Positions 1 through 7,233 are shown, counted from the stretch's first letter. The stretch: DNA of 10,857 bases from an uncultured Eubacteriales bacterium (GCA_934630445.1 CAKTWY010000082.1:1-10857); one strand, 5' to 3'. Numbers and translations: made by a program. Notes: generated from the sequence alone by a model not told the origin.

Positions 1-2
1 AC

Positions 3-1448
3 CATGCCATGCGCGGCCTCCAGAAGGGGGAACTCAAGCGTGTCGTCTTCGTCGGCGCGGGCGCGGCGGGTGCCATGCTGATCAAGCGCCTGCGCGACAA
101 CGCCAAGGACGGCATTTATCCCGTTGCCGCAGTCGATGACGACACCGCCAAGCAGGGCATGCAGATCGTCGGCATCCGTGTCGCCGGCACGATCGGCGAC
201 GTGGCGCGCGTCGCGCGCGAGCATAAGGCAGACGAGATCATCATCGCCGTTCCCTCCGCCACGTCGGAGGAAATCCTTGCCATGTACCACAAGTGCCAGG
301 CGGCGAAGCTGCCCATCAAGGTCTTTCAGAGCGTTGTGGAGATGGAGAGCTTTTTTGCCGGGGACCGGCACGCGCTGCGCGAGATCTCCCTGGAGGAGAT
401 CCTTTTTCGCGACAGCGTGCGCCCCGATATGCGCGAGGTATTCGAGTTTCTGGAGGGGAAATGCGTGCTCGTCACGGGCGGCGCCGGCTCCATCGGTTCG
501 GAGATTTGCCGGCAGGTGCTCTCACACGGCTGCAAGGAGCTTGTGATATTTGATTTCCATGAAAACGGCCTTTTTGAGATCGGGGAGGAGCTGAAGGAAC
601 GCTGCGGCGAGGAGCGCTTTCACCTGTGCATCGGCTCGGTGCGTGACCGCACGCGTCTGGACGTGGTCTTCTCCCAGTATAAGCCGGACATCGTGCTGCA
701 CGCTGCGGCGCACAAGCACGTTCCCATGATGGAGCTCAATCCCTTTGAGGCGATCAAGAACAACGTCTTCGGCACAAAGAACGTGCTGGAGTGCTGCATC
801 GCCCACCATACGAAAAAATGTATCCTCATCTCGACGGACAAAGCTGTCAACCCGACGAATATCATGGGCGCTTCCAAGCGCATGGCGGAGCTTCTCATGC
901 AGGCGATGAACGCCCGCGGGTGCGAGATGGCCGCCGTTCGCTTCGGCAACGTCCTTGGCTCGAACGGCAGCGTCATCCCCACCTTCCAGCGGCAGATCGC
1001 GGCGGGCGGGCCCGTCACAGTGACGCATCCGGATATGAAGCGCTACTTTATGACCATCCCCGAGGCGGTCTCGCTCGTGCTGACGGCCGGTGCGCTCGCG
1101 CACGGCGGGGAGATCTTCGTGCTCGACATGGGCAAGCCCGTGCGCATCTACGACCTGGCGTGCGACCTCATCCGCATGTCGGGCCTTGAACCCGAGCGGG
1201 ATATCAAGATCAAGATCACCGGCCTGCGGCCGGGGGAGAAGCTGTTTGAAGAGCTTTCCCTTTCCAGCGAGTCGGTCGACCGAACCGCACATGAAAAGAT
1301 TTTTATCATGCGCGCACGCGCGCCGCACGCAGCGCTTCTCACCGCGGCGCTTTCCGAACTTGAGCCGATCGTCGAACAGCAGACGGATCAGGCGCTTTTG
1401 TACCGCAAAGTATTTTCTCTGATCGATGAGAAAAAATATTTTTCCTGA
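3..1448 (+). CDS. UDP-HexNAc 4,6-dehydratase, CapD/PglF/WbpM type (5' partial)
   Basis: This enzyme class converts UDP-GlcNAc to the UDP-4-keto-6-deoxy sugar, the first step towards QuiNAc, FucNAc or bacillosamine-type sugars for surface glycans. Residues are counted from the ATG at position 9. An N-terminal Rossmann-like domain with GAGAAG (16-21) comes first. The catalytic SDR domain begins with TGGAGSIG (156-163). The active site reads STDKAVNPTNIMGASK (275-290), with Met286 where ordinary SDRs have Tyr and with Lys290; this S-M-K arrangement is typical of the WbpM/PglF family. RPGEKLFEEL (407-416) is another family hallmark. Full-length members have about four N-terminal membrane helices, and these are missing here. 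The frame is open to the window edge (first full codon at 3), so the ATG at 9 is very probably internal and the gene starts upstream. Some family members act on UDP-GalNAc or are 4,6-dehydratase/5-epimerases, so the exact product is not fixed. Confidence 0.93.
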   Translation, partial: HAMRGLQKGELKRVVFVGAGAAGAMLIKRLRDNAKDGIYPVAAVDDDTAKQGMQIVGIRVAGTIGDVARVAREHKADEIIIAVPSATSEEILAMYHKCQAAKLPIKVFQSVVEMESFFAGDRHALREISLEEILFRDSVRPDMREVFEFLEGKCVLVTGGAGSIGSEICRQVLSHGCKELVIFDFHENGLFEIGEELKERCGEERFHLCIGSVRDRTRLDVVFSQYKPDIVLHAAAHKHVPMMELNPFEAIKNNVFGTKNVLECCIAHHTKKCILISTDKAVNPTNIMGASKRMAELLMQAMNARGCEMAAVRFGNVLGSNGSVIPTFQRQIAAGGPVTVTHPDMKRYFMTIPEAVSLVLTAGALAHGGEIFVLDMGKPVRIYDLACDLIRMSGLEPERDIKIKITGLRPGEKLFEELSLSSESVDRTAHEKIFIMRARAPHAALLTAALSELEPIVEQQTDQALLYRKVFSLIDEKKYFS

Positions 1449-1474
1449 AAAACGGCCCCTGCAGGGCTTTGGGC

Positions 1475-1480
1475 AAAGGA
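1475..1480 (+). promoter_or_regulatory. Ribosome binding site deciding the dehydrogenase start
   Basis: AAAGGA lies nine bases before the ATG at 1490. A TTG at 1469 in the same frame would add seven residues but lies upstream of this site and has no ribosome binding site of its own, so the ATG is preferred. Confidence 0.6.
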
Positions 1481-1489
1481 TGTAGAAAA

Positions 1490-2713
1490 ATGAAGGTAAA
1501 TGTCATTGGGCTGGGGTATATCGGCCTGCCCACTGCGCTGAGTCTCGCCGCGGGCGGGCTCGACGTCGTGGGAACGGATAAGAACGCTGCGCTTGTGGAA
1601 TCGCTCCGCCGCGGAACGCTTACGTTTGAGGAGAAGGGCCTGCCGGAGCTGTTCGCCCGCGCGCGCGAAGCGCTCGTGCGCTTTGAAAGCGCCGCCGTAC
1701 CCGCCGACGTGTACATCGTCGCCGTTCCGACGCCGTACGACGCGCGCTCGAAAAAGATCGATCCGAAATACGTCGAGAGCGCCGTGCGCGACGTCGTCGC
1801 TGTCGCGCCCAAAGGCGCGGTCATCGCCGTCGAGTCGACCATTTCGCCGGGCACGATGGACCGCGTCGTGCGCCCGATCGTCGAGGGAGCGGGGCTTGCA
1901 TGCGGGCGCGATATCCACATCGCGCATGTGCCAGAGCGTATCATCCCGGGCAATATGGTCTATGAGCTGGAGCATAATAACCGCACCATCGGCGTGGAAG
2001 ACGCCGCGGCGGGCGAAATTTTGAGCCGCGTGTACGCCTCCTTCTGCAAGGGGCAGATGGTCGTGACGGATATCAAGGTCGCGGAGATGACCAAGGTCAT
2101 CGAGAACACCTCGCGCGATATTCAGATCGCCTTTGCCAACGAGCTGGCGCGCATCTGCCACCGCGAGGGCATCGACGTCTATGAGGTCATCAGGATCGCG
2201 AATATGCACCCGCGTGTGAAAATTCTGAATCCCGGGCCGGGCGTCGGCGGACACTGCATCTCGGTCGACCCGTGGTTCCTCGTGGGCGATTATCCGGATA
2301 TCGTCGATATCATCGCCTCCGCGCGGCGTGTCAACGACGGCCAGCCGAAATATATCCTCTCGCGCGTGAGCGAGATCATGCGCGAGCATGGGATCAACAG
2401 CCTGTCCGAGGTCGGCTTCTACGGCCTTACGTATAAAGAGAACGTCGACGATACGCGTGAGAGCCCGACGCTGCAAATGCTCGAACACATGCGGGAGAAC
2501 CTCGCCTTCGGCGCGAAGGTCTACGACCCGCACGCGAAGATGGGCCTTGCGGAGAATCAGTACGACGATTTTGACGCCTTTTTGGCGGGCGTGAAGCTCG
2601 TCGTCGTCATGGTCGGACACGACCACATCAGGGAAAACGCAGAGAAGCTGCGGTCAAAGCTCGTTTATGACACCAGGAACTGCCTTTCCGGGGAAAATGT
2701 GATCCGGCTTTGA
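1490..2713 (+). CDS. wecC: UDP-N-acetyl-D-mannosamine dehydrogenase (WecC type)
   Basis: An NAD-dependent four-electron oxidase of the UDP-glucose/GDP-mannose dehydrogenase family, predicted to oxidise UDP-ManNAc to UDP-ManNAcA. At 407 residues it has the usual length. The N-terminal Rossmann fold opens with VIGLGYIGLPTA directly after the start. STISPGTMDR and a PERIIPGNM segment (PER-PG hallmark) lie mid-protein. The central helix region, FANELARICHREGIDVYEVIRIANMHPRVKIL, is very close to WecC in pattern (read in parts: FANELARIC and IRIANMHPRV). The catalytic nucleophile is Cys256 in PGVGGHCISVDPWF. A C-terminal UDP-binding Rossmann domain with GLTYKENVDDTRESP follows. The start is the ATG at 1490. 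It lies 41 bases after the dehydratase stop and is probably cotranscribed. No UDP-GlcNAc 2-epimerase (WecB) is in the window, so the ManNAc substrate rests on similarity; a WbpA-like UDP-GlcNAc dehydrogenase is the main alternative. Confidence 0.9.
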   Translation: MKVNVIGLGYIGLPTALSLAAGGLDVVGTDKNAALVESLRRGTLTFEEKGLPELFARAREALVRFESAAVPADVYIVAVPTPYDARSKKIDPKYVESAVRDVVAVAPKGAVIAVESTISPGTMDRVVRPIVEGAGLACGRDIHIAHVPERIIPGNMVYELEHNNRTIGVEDAAAGEILSRVYASFCKGQMVVTDIKVAEMTKVIENTSRDIQIAFANELARICHREGIDVYEVIRIANMHPRVKILNPGPGVGGHCISVDPWFLVGDYPDIVDIIASARRVNDGQPKYILSRVSEIMREHGINSLSEVGFYGLTYKENVDDTRESPTLQMLEHMRENLAFGAKVYDPHAKMGLAENQYDDFDAFLAGVKLVVVMVGHDHIRENAEKLRSKLVYDTRNCLSGENVIRL

Positions 2714-2719
2714 AAGCTT

Positions 2720-2747
2720 TCAAAACAAGCGCGAGCGCCTGTTTTGA
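2720..2747 (+). terminator. Inverted repeat after the dehydrogenase gene, possible terminator
   Basis: Seven bases after the dehydrogenase stop, TCAAAACA pairs with TGTTTTGA. One A-C mismatch follows, then GCG/CGC, closing a CGAG loop. The 3' arm supplies a T-rich tail (TGTTTTGATTT), as in terminators whose A-tract pairs with the U-tract. The GC core is short, so termination would be weak, and it could instead be part of the structured leader that follows. Confidence 0.4.
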
Positions 2748-2763
2748 TTTACGGGAGCAGGTT

Positions 2764-2781
2764 GCCGCCGATTGCGGCGGC
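2764..2781 (+). repeat. Short perfect hairpin, 7-bp GC stem
   Basis: GCCGCCG and CGGCGGC form a perfect 7-bp stem around an ATTG loop. No T-tract follows, so it is not a classical terminator. Confidence 0.6.
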
Positions 2782-2787
2782 TCAGGG

Positions 2788-2820
2788 TATGTAACCGGGG
2801 AGTAAATCCCCGGTTACATA
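2788..2820 (+). repeat. Perfect 14-bp inverted repeat (strong hairpin)
   Basis: TATGTAACCGGGGA pairs without mismatch with TCCCCGGTTACATA, leaving a GTAAA loop. A 14-bp perfect stem is very unlikely by chance in 245 bp. It is followed by GAGATTTCG rather than a T-run, so it is more likely a structural RNA element or protein-binding palindrome than an intrinsic terminator. Confidence 0.75.
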
Positions 2821-2827
2821 GAGATTT

Positions 2828-2878
2828 CGTGCGTGAAAAAGCGGTGCACGCCCACGCACAGGCGCATTTTCACGCACG
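2828..2878 (+). repeat. Long inverted repeat, 12-bp outer stem with inner stems
   Basis: CGTGCGTGAAAA (2828-2839) pairs perfectly with TTTTCACGCACG (2867-2878). Inside, after an A-A mismatch, GCG (2841-2843) pairs with CGC (2863-2865). GTGC (2844-2847) can pair with GCAC (2856-2859) across a three-base bulge, giving one elongated imperfect hairpin. No T-tract follows on the + strand. Confidence 0.7.
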
Positions 2879-2958
2879 GGGGCGCGGTTACAGGATGAGC
2901 AGCGCGTGGGGGCAGACCGCCGGGCGCGGCGCACAGTCACACAGGGAGGAGCAGGCCG

Positions 2959-3564
2959 ATGTACGCAGGAATTCTGAAGCGCGCGATCGATTTTACGCTG
3001 GCGCTTTTGGGGATCGCTGCGCTTTCACCGGTTCTGCTCCTTTTGTCGCTCCTTGTCGGGTGCACGTCCAGGGGCCCCGTGCTGTTCCGGCAGCGGCGCG
3101 TCGGGCGCTTGAAGCGGGAGTTTATGATCCTCAAATTACGCACCATGTATACCAGCGCGCCCAAGGATATGCCCACGCACCTGCTGCAAGACCCCGCCGC
3201 GTTCATCACGCCCGTCGGGCGCTTTTTGCGCCGGACGAGTCTGGATGAGCTGCCGCAGCTTTTTAATATTCTGGCCGGGCAGATGGCGGTCGTGGGGCCG
3301 CGCCCCGCGCTCTGGAACCAGTATGACCTCATCGCCGCGCGCGACGCGTGCGGCGCGAACGATCTGCGCCCCGGCCTCACAGGTCTGGCGCAGGTGAGCG
3401 GGCGCGATGAGCTGCCTGTTGCGGAAAAGGCGCGCCTGGACGGCGTATACGCACGCCGTGTCACCTTTTTAGGCGATGTGAAGATTTTTCTGCGCACGTT
3501 TTCCCGCGTCGCGCGTGCCGATGGCTTCCGAGAGGGCGCGGAGGATTCCGCGCGCAAGCGATGA
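2959..3564 (+). CDS. Undecaprenyl-phosphate sugar phosphotransferase (PglC-type PGT)
   Basis: A monotopic phosphoglycosyl transferase (bacterial sugar transferase family) that moves a sugar-1-phosphate from a UDP-sugar to undecaprenyl phosphate at the inner face of the membrane, starting the lipid-linked glycan. The protein has 201 residues, the minimal PglC-like catalytic form without the extra N-terminal membrane helices of WcaJ/WbaP. It begins with KRAIDFTLALLG and a hydrophobic re-entrant helix (about 12-34). The motifs GPVLFRQRRVGR and FMILKLRTM follow. The catalytic Asp96-Glu97 pair lies in SLDELPQLFNIL, followed by MAVVGPRP and the PGLTGLAQVSGR segment. The start has GGGAGGAG seven bases upstream. 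The stop overlaps the next gene. The first sugar is not readable from sequence; the neighbouring dehydratase and SDR enzyme make a 6-deoxy-HexNAc a reasonable guess. Confidence 0.93.
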   Translation: MYAGILKRAIDFTLALLGIAALSPVLLLLSLLVGCTSRGPVLFRQRRVGRLKREFMILKLRTMYTSAPKDMPTHLLQDPAAFITPVGRFLRRTSLDELPQLFNILAGQMAVVGPRPALWNQYDLIAARDACGANDLRPGLTGLAQVSGRDELPVAEKARLDGVYARRVTFLGDVKIFLRTFSRVARADGFREGAEDSARKR

Positions 3565-4424
3565 TGCGCGTCGTTGTGCTCGGCGCGAGCGGCTATATTG
3601 GCAGGAATTTCCTGCGCTTTGCGCAGGGGCGCCTTTCCTGTATTCCTGCTTCGATGCGCGGCGACGCCTGGCGCGCGCGTGTGCGCGCGGGGGCGGACGC
3701 CGTGCTCTGCTGCGCGGGCGTCGCACACCGGCGCGCGTCGAAGGCGGATCTGCCGCTTTTTTATGAGGGAAACTGCCATCTCGCCGTCGAGGCCGCGCAG
3801 GAAGCGCGCCGTGCGGGCGTGGAACAGTTTATCTATCTCAGCTCCATGAGTGTTTACGGCCCGCATACGGGCGCGATCACAGCAGATACCGCGCCCGCGC
3901 CGAAAAAGGGCGATCCCTACGGCATGTCCAAGCGCCTTGCGGAGAAGAGCCTTCTCGCCTTTGTGCAGGGGGGCGGGTACGCCGCCATCGTCCGCCCGCC
4001 GATGGTCTACGGACCGGGCTGCCCGGGCAACTTCCCGCGCCTGTGCGCGCTGGTGGAAAAGCTGCCGCGCTTCCCCGAGGTGGAGAACCGCCGCAGCATG
4101 ATCTATATCGACAATCTCTGCGACTATCTCACGCGCGTGATCGAAACGCGCGCGCACGGCGTCTTCCTCCCGCAGGACGAAGCGCCGCATTCCACAACCG
4201 ACCTTGCGCGTCTCATCGCCGCCGCGCAGGGGGGAGAACTTCGCACGACGCGCCTCATGAACCCTGCCATCCGGCTGATGCAGGGCGCTGTGCCGCCGCT
4301 GCGAAAGCTCTTCGGCGATCTTTATTACGCGCCGGGCGCGGACCGCGCCGCGCCGGAACAGCTGCGCTTTGTGCCGTTTGAAGAGGCTGTGCGCCGGAGC
4401 GTTTCAGGGGAGGGCGCGCGATGA
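3561..4424 (+). CDS. NAD-dependent nucleotide-sugar epimerase/reductase (extended SDR)
   Basis: An extended short-chain dehydrogenase acting on a nucleotide sugar. The NAD-binding motif GASGYIG (8-14) opens the protein. The active site shows SSMSVYG (94-100) with the catalytic Ser/Thr region and Tyr120-Lys124 in YGMSK. RPPMVYGPG (145-153) and the RRSMIYIDNL segment are typical of the GalE/WbpV-like branch. With 287 residues it is somewhat shorter than usual GalE (about 330), mostly in the C-terminal substrate domain. It overlaps the preceding stop by four bases (ATGA) with only a distant GGAGG, indicating translational coupling; a second ATG at 3564 is also possible. Next to a PglC-type transferase and near a 4,6-dehydratase, a WbpV/WreQ-like 4-reductase making UDP-QuiNAc or UDP-FucNAc is my favoured role. 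A simple UDP-sugar 4-epimerase is the alternative. Confidence 0.85.
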   Translation: MMRVVVLGASGYIGRNFLRFAQGRLSCIPASMRGDAWRARVRAGADAVLCCAGVAHRRASKADLPLFYEGNCHLAVEAAQEARRAGVEQFIYLSSMSVYGPHTGAITADTAPAPKKGDPYGMSKRLAEKSLLAFVQGGGYAAIVRPPMVYGPGCPGNFPRLCALVEKLPRFPEVENRRSMIYIDNLCDYLTRVIETRAHGVFLPQDEAPHSTTDLARLIAAAQGGELRTTRLMNPAIRLMQGAVPPLRKLFGDLYYAPGADRAAPEQLRFVPFEEAVRRSVSGEGAR

Positions 4425-5185
4425 ACGGCCCGCTGATTTCTGTGGTCATCCCGGCGTATAACGCCGGGCGTTATATCGCGGCGGCGGTGCGCTCCGCCCT
4501 GGCCCAGACATGGCCTGAGCTCGAGGTCGTTGTGGTCGACAACGGCTCGACGGACGAGACGGTGCACACCCTTGCGCAGATACGCGACGCGCGCCTGCGC
4601 GTATTCGACGCCGGCGCGAAGAACGGTGTCAGCGCCGCCAGGAACCTCGGCGTGCGTCAGGCGCAGGGGGCCTATATTGCCTTTCTCGATGCGGACGATG
4701 CGTGGGAGCAGGATAAGCTCGCGCGTCAGATGGACAGCCTGCGCGTCACGGGAGCGGCATTTTCCTTTACTGCCCGGCAGCTCATTTCCGACGGCGGCGC
4801 GCCCACAGGGCGGGTCATCGGCGTGCCGGAGCGGGTCACATACCGCTCGCTTTTAAGGCACAATGTCGTTACCTGTTCTTCTGTCCTGCTCCCGGCTGAG
4901 ACTGCGCGCGCCTTTCCCATGGAGCGCGACGACCTGCGCGAGGATTATCTGACGTGGCTGCGCATCCTGAAGGCGGACGGATCCGCCTTCGCCGCGGGCC
5001 TTGACACGCCGCTCACCCTCTACCGCATGAGCGCGGCGGGCGCTTCGCGCAACAAGTGGCGCATGACGCGCTCGACTTACGGCACCTACCGGGCGCTGGG
5101 GGTCTCACGCCCGCGCGCGCTTTCGTACACGGCGAGCCATACGCTCGCCGGCATTCAAAAATTCTGGCTGCGCATATCGCGCTGA
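4421..5185 (+). CDS. Family 2 glycosyltransferase (GT-A fold, TuaG-like)
   Basis: A cytoplasmic inverting glycosyltransferase that adds a sugar from a nucleotide donor to the growing lipid-linked chain. It starts with the GT2 signature ISVVIPAYNAGRYI (6-19). VVVDNGSTDET (37-47) and GVSAARNLG follow. The metal-binding DAD (90-92) lies in FLDADDAW. The acceptor-side catalytic ED (174-175) lies in REDYLTWLRIL, a pattern seen in TuaG-like polysaccharide transferases. At 254 residues it is a single-domain enzyme without membrane helices. AGGGGAGGG lies six bases before the ATG, and the start overlaps the preceding stop (ATGA), so it is cotranslated with the SDR gene. Donor and linkage cannot be read from the sequence. 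Confidence 0.92.
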   Translation: MNGPLISVVIPAYNAGRYIAAAVRSALAQTWPELEVVVVDNGSTDETVHTLAQIRDARLRVFDAGAKNGVSAARNLGVRQAQGAYIAFLDADDAWEQDKLARQMDSLRVTGAAFSFTARQLISDGGAPTGRVIGVPERVTYRSLLRHNVVTCSSVLLPAETARAFPMERDDLREDYLTWLRILKADGSAFAAGLDTPLTLYRMSAAGASRNKWRMTRSTYGTYRALGVSRPRALSYTASHTLAGIQKFWLRISR

Positions 5186-5206
5186 CCGGGGAACAGGAGG
5201 AACCGC

Positions 5207-6355
5207 ATGGGGGCGCTGAAACAGGCCGTATACGGGCTGTACCGCAGGGTGCAGCGTTTTGCGCCCGCTGCCACGGCCGCATATTTTCTGCACGATCTTG
5301 CCGCCCGCAATGAGGCGAAGCGCTGTGCATACCGCCCCGGCGCGCCTGTGCCGGGCCCGTCTGAGCGCAGGCCGATCCCTGCGCGGGCGAAGGAAACGGT
5401 CATCGCCTTTGTCTGCGATGAGATGACGCGCCGCGATTTTGAAGGCGAGTGCCGCGCCCTGTTCCTCACGCCCCAGAACTGGCTGGAAACCATGGAGCGC
5501 TGCCGGCCGGACCTTTTTTTCTGCGAATCCGCCTGGTCGGGCCCGGAATCGTCACGCGACGCCTGGCGCGGCCGGGTCTACCGCAATCACAGCGTCCTTT
5601 ATGAGAACCGCCGCGCGCTGCTCGATATTCTGGACTACTGCGGCAGGCGGGGGATCCCGACTGTCTTCTGGAACAAGGAAGACCCGACCTTTTTCGGCAG
5701 CCGCACCTATGATTTTGTCGATACCGCGCTGCGCTTTGACCATATTTTCACGACCGCGGCCGAATGCGTGCCGCGCTATCGGGCGCTGGGAGCAAAGCGC
5801 GCCCATACGCTGATGTTCGGCTATTCTCCGGCGCTTTTTTCACCCGAACCAGCCCTGCCGCGCGAGAATGCGGCCGTCTTTGCCGGCAGCTGGTATGCCG
5901 GCCAGCCCGCGCGCTGCCGCGATATGGAGCGCATTTTCGATATGCTGCTCGCGCGCGGCATAGCGCTTCGTATCTACGACCGGCAGTCGGATTCAAGCGA
6001 CCCCGACCGCCGCTTCCCGGAAAAGTACCGCGCGTATGTACGCCCGAAGGTCGCCTATCACGAGCTGGGCGCAACTTTCCGCGCCGCGCGCTACGGCGTC
6101 AATATCAATACCGTACAGGATTCTGACACCATGTTCGCCCGCCGTGTGTTTGAAATGATGGCCTGCGGCCTGATCGTCGTGTCGAATGCCTCGCGCGGCA
6201 TGCGAGACATGTTCGGCGATCGCGTCTGGTTCCTGGACGAGCCGTTTGATACGGAGAAGGAAGCGCGCTGCCGCGAAGAGAACCTGCGCGCGGTGCGCGC
6301 GCACACCTGTGCCGCCCGGCTGGAGGAGGTTCTCCACACGCTGCGCGGGGGATGA
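5207..6355 (+). CDS. CgeB-type glycosyltransferase (GT-B, first copy)
   Basis: A 382-residue predicted GT-B glycosyltransferase of the CgeB/YkvP type, related to proteins that decorate spore or cell surfaces in Firmicutes. The N-terminal half carries DLFFCESAWSG (102-112) and VFWNKEDP (153-160), then HIFTT. The C-terminal donor-binding half carries GVNINTVQDSDTMFARRVFE (297-316) and MMACGLIVVSNASRGMRDMFGD, the usual end of the Glyco_trans_1_2 domain. AGGAGG lies six bases before the ATG, and 21 bases separate it from the GT2 gene. The start of the protein is basic and amphipathic (KQAVYGLYRRVQRF), suggesting membrane association. It shares several motifs with the gene at 9307 but lacks that protein's second transferase domain. 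Substrate unknown. Confidence 0.87.
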   Translation: MGALKQAVYGLYRRVQRFAPAATAAYFLHDLAARNEAKRCAYRPGAPVPGPSERRPIPARAKETVIAFVCDEMTRRDFEGECRALFLTPQNWLETMERCRPDLFFCESAWSGPESSRDAWRGRVYRNHSVLYENRRALLDILDYCGRRGIPTVFWNKEDPTFFGSRTYDFVDTALRFDHIFTTAAECVPRYRALGAKRAHTLMFGYSPALFSPEPALPRENAAVFAGSWYAGQPARCRDMERIFDMLLARGIALRIYDRQSDSSDPDRRFPEKYRAYVRPKVAYHELGATFRAARYGVNINTVQDSDTMFARRVFEMMACGLIVVSNASRGMRDMFGDRVWFLDEPFDTEKEARCREENLRAVRAHTCAARLEEVLHTLRGG

Positions 6356-6400
6356 GCACCCGCCCATCCGGTCCGGTATGCCGGTTACGCATGTGCAATT

Positions 6401-6405
6401 GGAGG
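6401..6405 (+). promoter_or_regulatory. Ribosome binding site supporting a TTG start
   Basis: GGAGG stands seven bases before the TTG at 6413. No in-frame ATG lies upstream, and the next in-frame Met is residue 75, inside the membrane domain, so this site decides the start. Confidence 0.8.
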
Positions 6406-6412
6406 AATTTTT

Positions 6413-7219
6413 TTGTTTGAAGCGATCAAAACTGTGATCACGGAGAATTATCAGAACAGGTATCGCCTGTGGCGTCTTGCTTCCTATGAGCTGAAAGCGC
6501 AGAACAGCGGCACCTTTTTTGGCTTTGTCTGGAACTTTTTAAATCCGGCCCTGCAGATCTTTGTCTACTGGTTCGTGTTTGCCATCGGCCTGAACGCGTC
6601 AGCGCCGCGCGGCGGGTACCCGTATATCATCTGGATGATCACCGGCATCATCCCGTGGTTTTTCATCAGCGGCGCGATGATGGCTTCCACCACGTCGATC
6701 TACAATTACAGCGGCGTTTTGAAGCGCATGTATCTCCCGCTTTCCATCGTGCCGGTGAAGACTGTGCTTTCCAACTTTATGGGCCATGTGTGGGCGATGC
6801 TCGTCGTGTTCGCGATTTTTCTGCTTGCGGGGTATTCGCTTACCTGGGGGGCGCTGCTGGTGCTGTATTACGCGGCGTGCGCGCTCGCGTTTCTTGTTTC
6901 CTACGCGCTTTTGGCGTCGGCGGTCACCGTCGTTTTTAAGGACTTTCAGAAGATCATGTCCTCGGTGATCCGTCTGCTTTTCTATATCACGCCCATCGTC
7001 TGGGTGCAGGAGAATCTGCCTGAAAAGCTGCAGTTTGTCCTTAAGCTCAATCCCCTCGCATATGTCGTCAACGGCTACCGCGAAAGCATTTTATACGGCT
7101 ACGGCCTGGGTTATCACGGCAAGCAGATGCTCTATTTCTGGTGCGTAACGCTCGTCCTTTTTGCGGCCGGGTGCTCCGTGCATATGAAATTCCGCAAAAA
7201 ATTCATGGATCTTGTTTAG
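6413..7219 (+). CDS. wzm: ABC-2 type polysaccharide export permease (Wzm/TagG type)
   Basis: The membrane subunit of an ABC exporter that moves lipid-linked polysaccharide or teichoic-type polymer across the cytoplasmic membrane, working as a dimer with the ATPase encoded next. It has 268 residues, the normal length. An amphipathic N-terminus precedes the conserved entry segment LASYELKAQNSGTFFGFVWN. About six hydrophobic segments follow, near 35-60, 68-92, 112-139, 146-174, 185-199 and 237-256. The KDFQKIMSSVIRLLFYITPIVW and LNPLAYVVNGYRE segments (about 176-224) are strong Wzm/TagG hallmarks. The start codon is TTG, chosen because of its ribosome binding site; this may lower expression. The stop lies 14 bases before the ATPase start. 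Confidence 0.93.
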   Translation: MFEAIKTVITENYQNRYRLWRLASYELKAQNSGTFFGFVWNFLNPALQIFVYWFVFAIGLNASAPRGGYPYIIWMITGIIPWFFISGAMMASTTSIYNYSGVLKRMYLPLSIVPVKTVLSNFMGHVWAMLVVFAIFLLAGYSLTWGALLVLYYAACALAFLVSYALLASAVTVVFKDFQKIMSSVIRLLFYITPIVWVQENLPEKLQFVLKLNPLAYVVNGYRESILYGYGLGYHGKQMLYFWCVTLVLFAAGCSVHMKFRKKFMDLV

Positions 7220-7228
7220 AAGGAGGGG
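7220..7228 (+). promoter_or_regulatory. Ribosome binding site deciding the ATPase start
   Basis: AAGGAGGGG directly follows the permease stop and stands five bases before the ATG at 7234. The same frame is open back to 7141, but that stretch encodes the end of the permease in another frame. Confidence 0.8.
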
Positions 7229-7233
7229 CAGGC

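Larger units (their letters stand above)
2714..2958 (+). other. Non-coding gap with four consecutive hairpins
   Basis: This is the only large gap in an otherwise tightly packed locus. I see no credible protein and no convincing -35/-10 pair. It holds four inverted repeats in series (2720-2747, 2764-2781, 2788-2820, 2828-2878) and ends with the strong ribosome binding site GGGAGGAG (2944-2951) seven bases before the phosphoglycosyl transferase. Its position suggests the end of one transcript and the structured leader of the next, or an attenuator inside a long operon. It matches no riboswitch class that I recognise. Confidence 0.55.

Noticed and set aside
1388..2626. A 412-codon open frame on the - strand opposite the dehydrogenase
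   Set aside because: It mirrors the codons of a well-conserved + strand gene, is His/Arg/Asp-rich and has no recognisable motif.
2762..2790. Possible promoter before the phosphoglycosyl transferase (TTGCCG with a downstream TATGTA)
   Set aside because: The spacing is about 20 bases, neither box is close to consensus, and both overlap hairpin arms.
2772..3248. A + strand open frame running from the hairpin region into the phosphoglycosyl transferase
   Set aside because: Its product is His/Arg/Ala-rich low-complexity and overlaps the real gene in another frame. It has no ribosome binding site.
2937..4190. A 417-codon open frame on the - strand across the phosphoglycosyl transferase and SDR genes
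   Set aside because: The + strand carries two clear protein families here. The antisense product is Arg/Ala-rich without motifs, as expected in GC-rich DNA.
6371..6390. Small CCGG-TATG-CCGG repeat and a CCGGTTAC octamer shared with the 2788-2820 hairpin
   Set aside because: The stem is only 4 bp and the shared octamer is short in GC-rich DNA; no function is supported.
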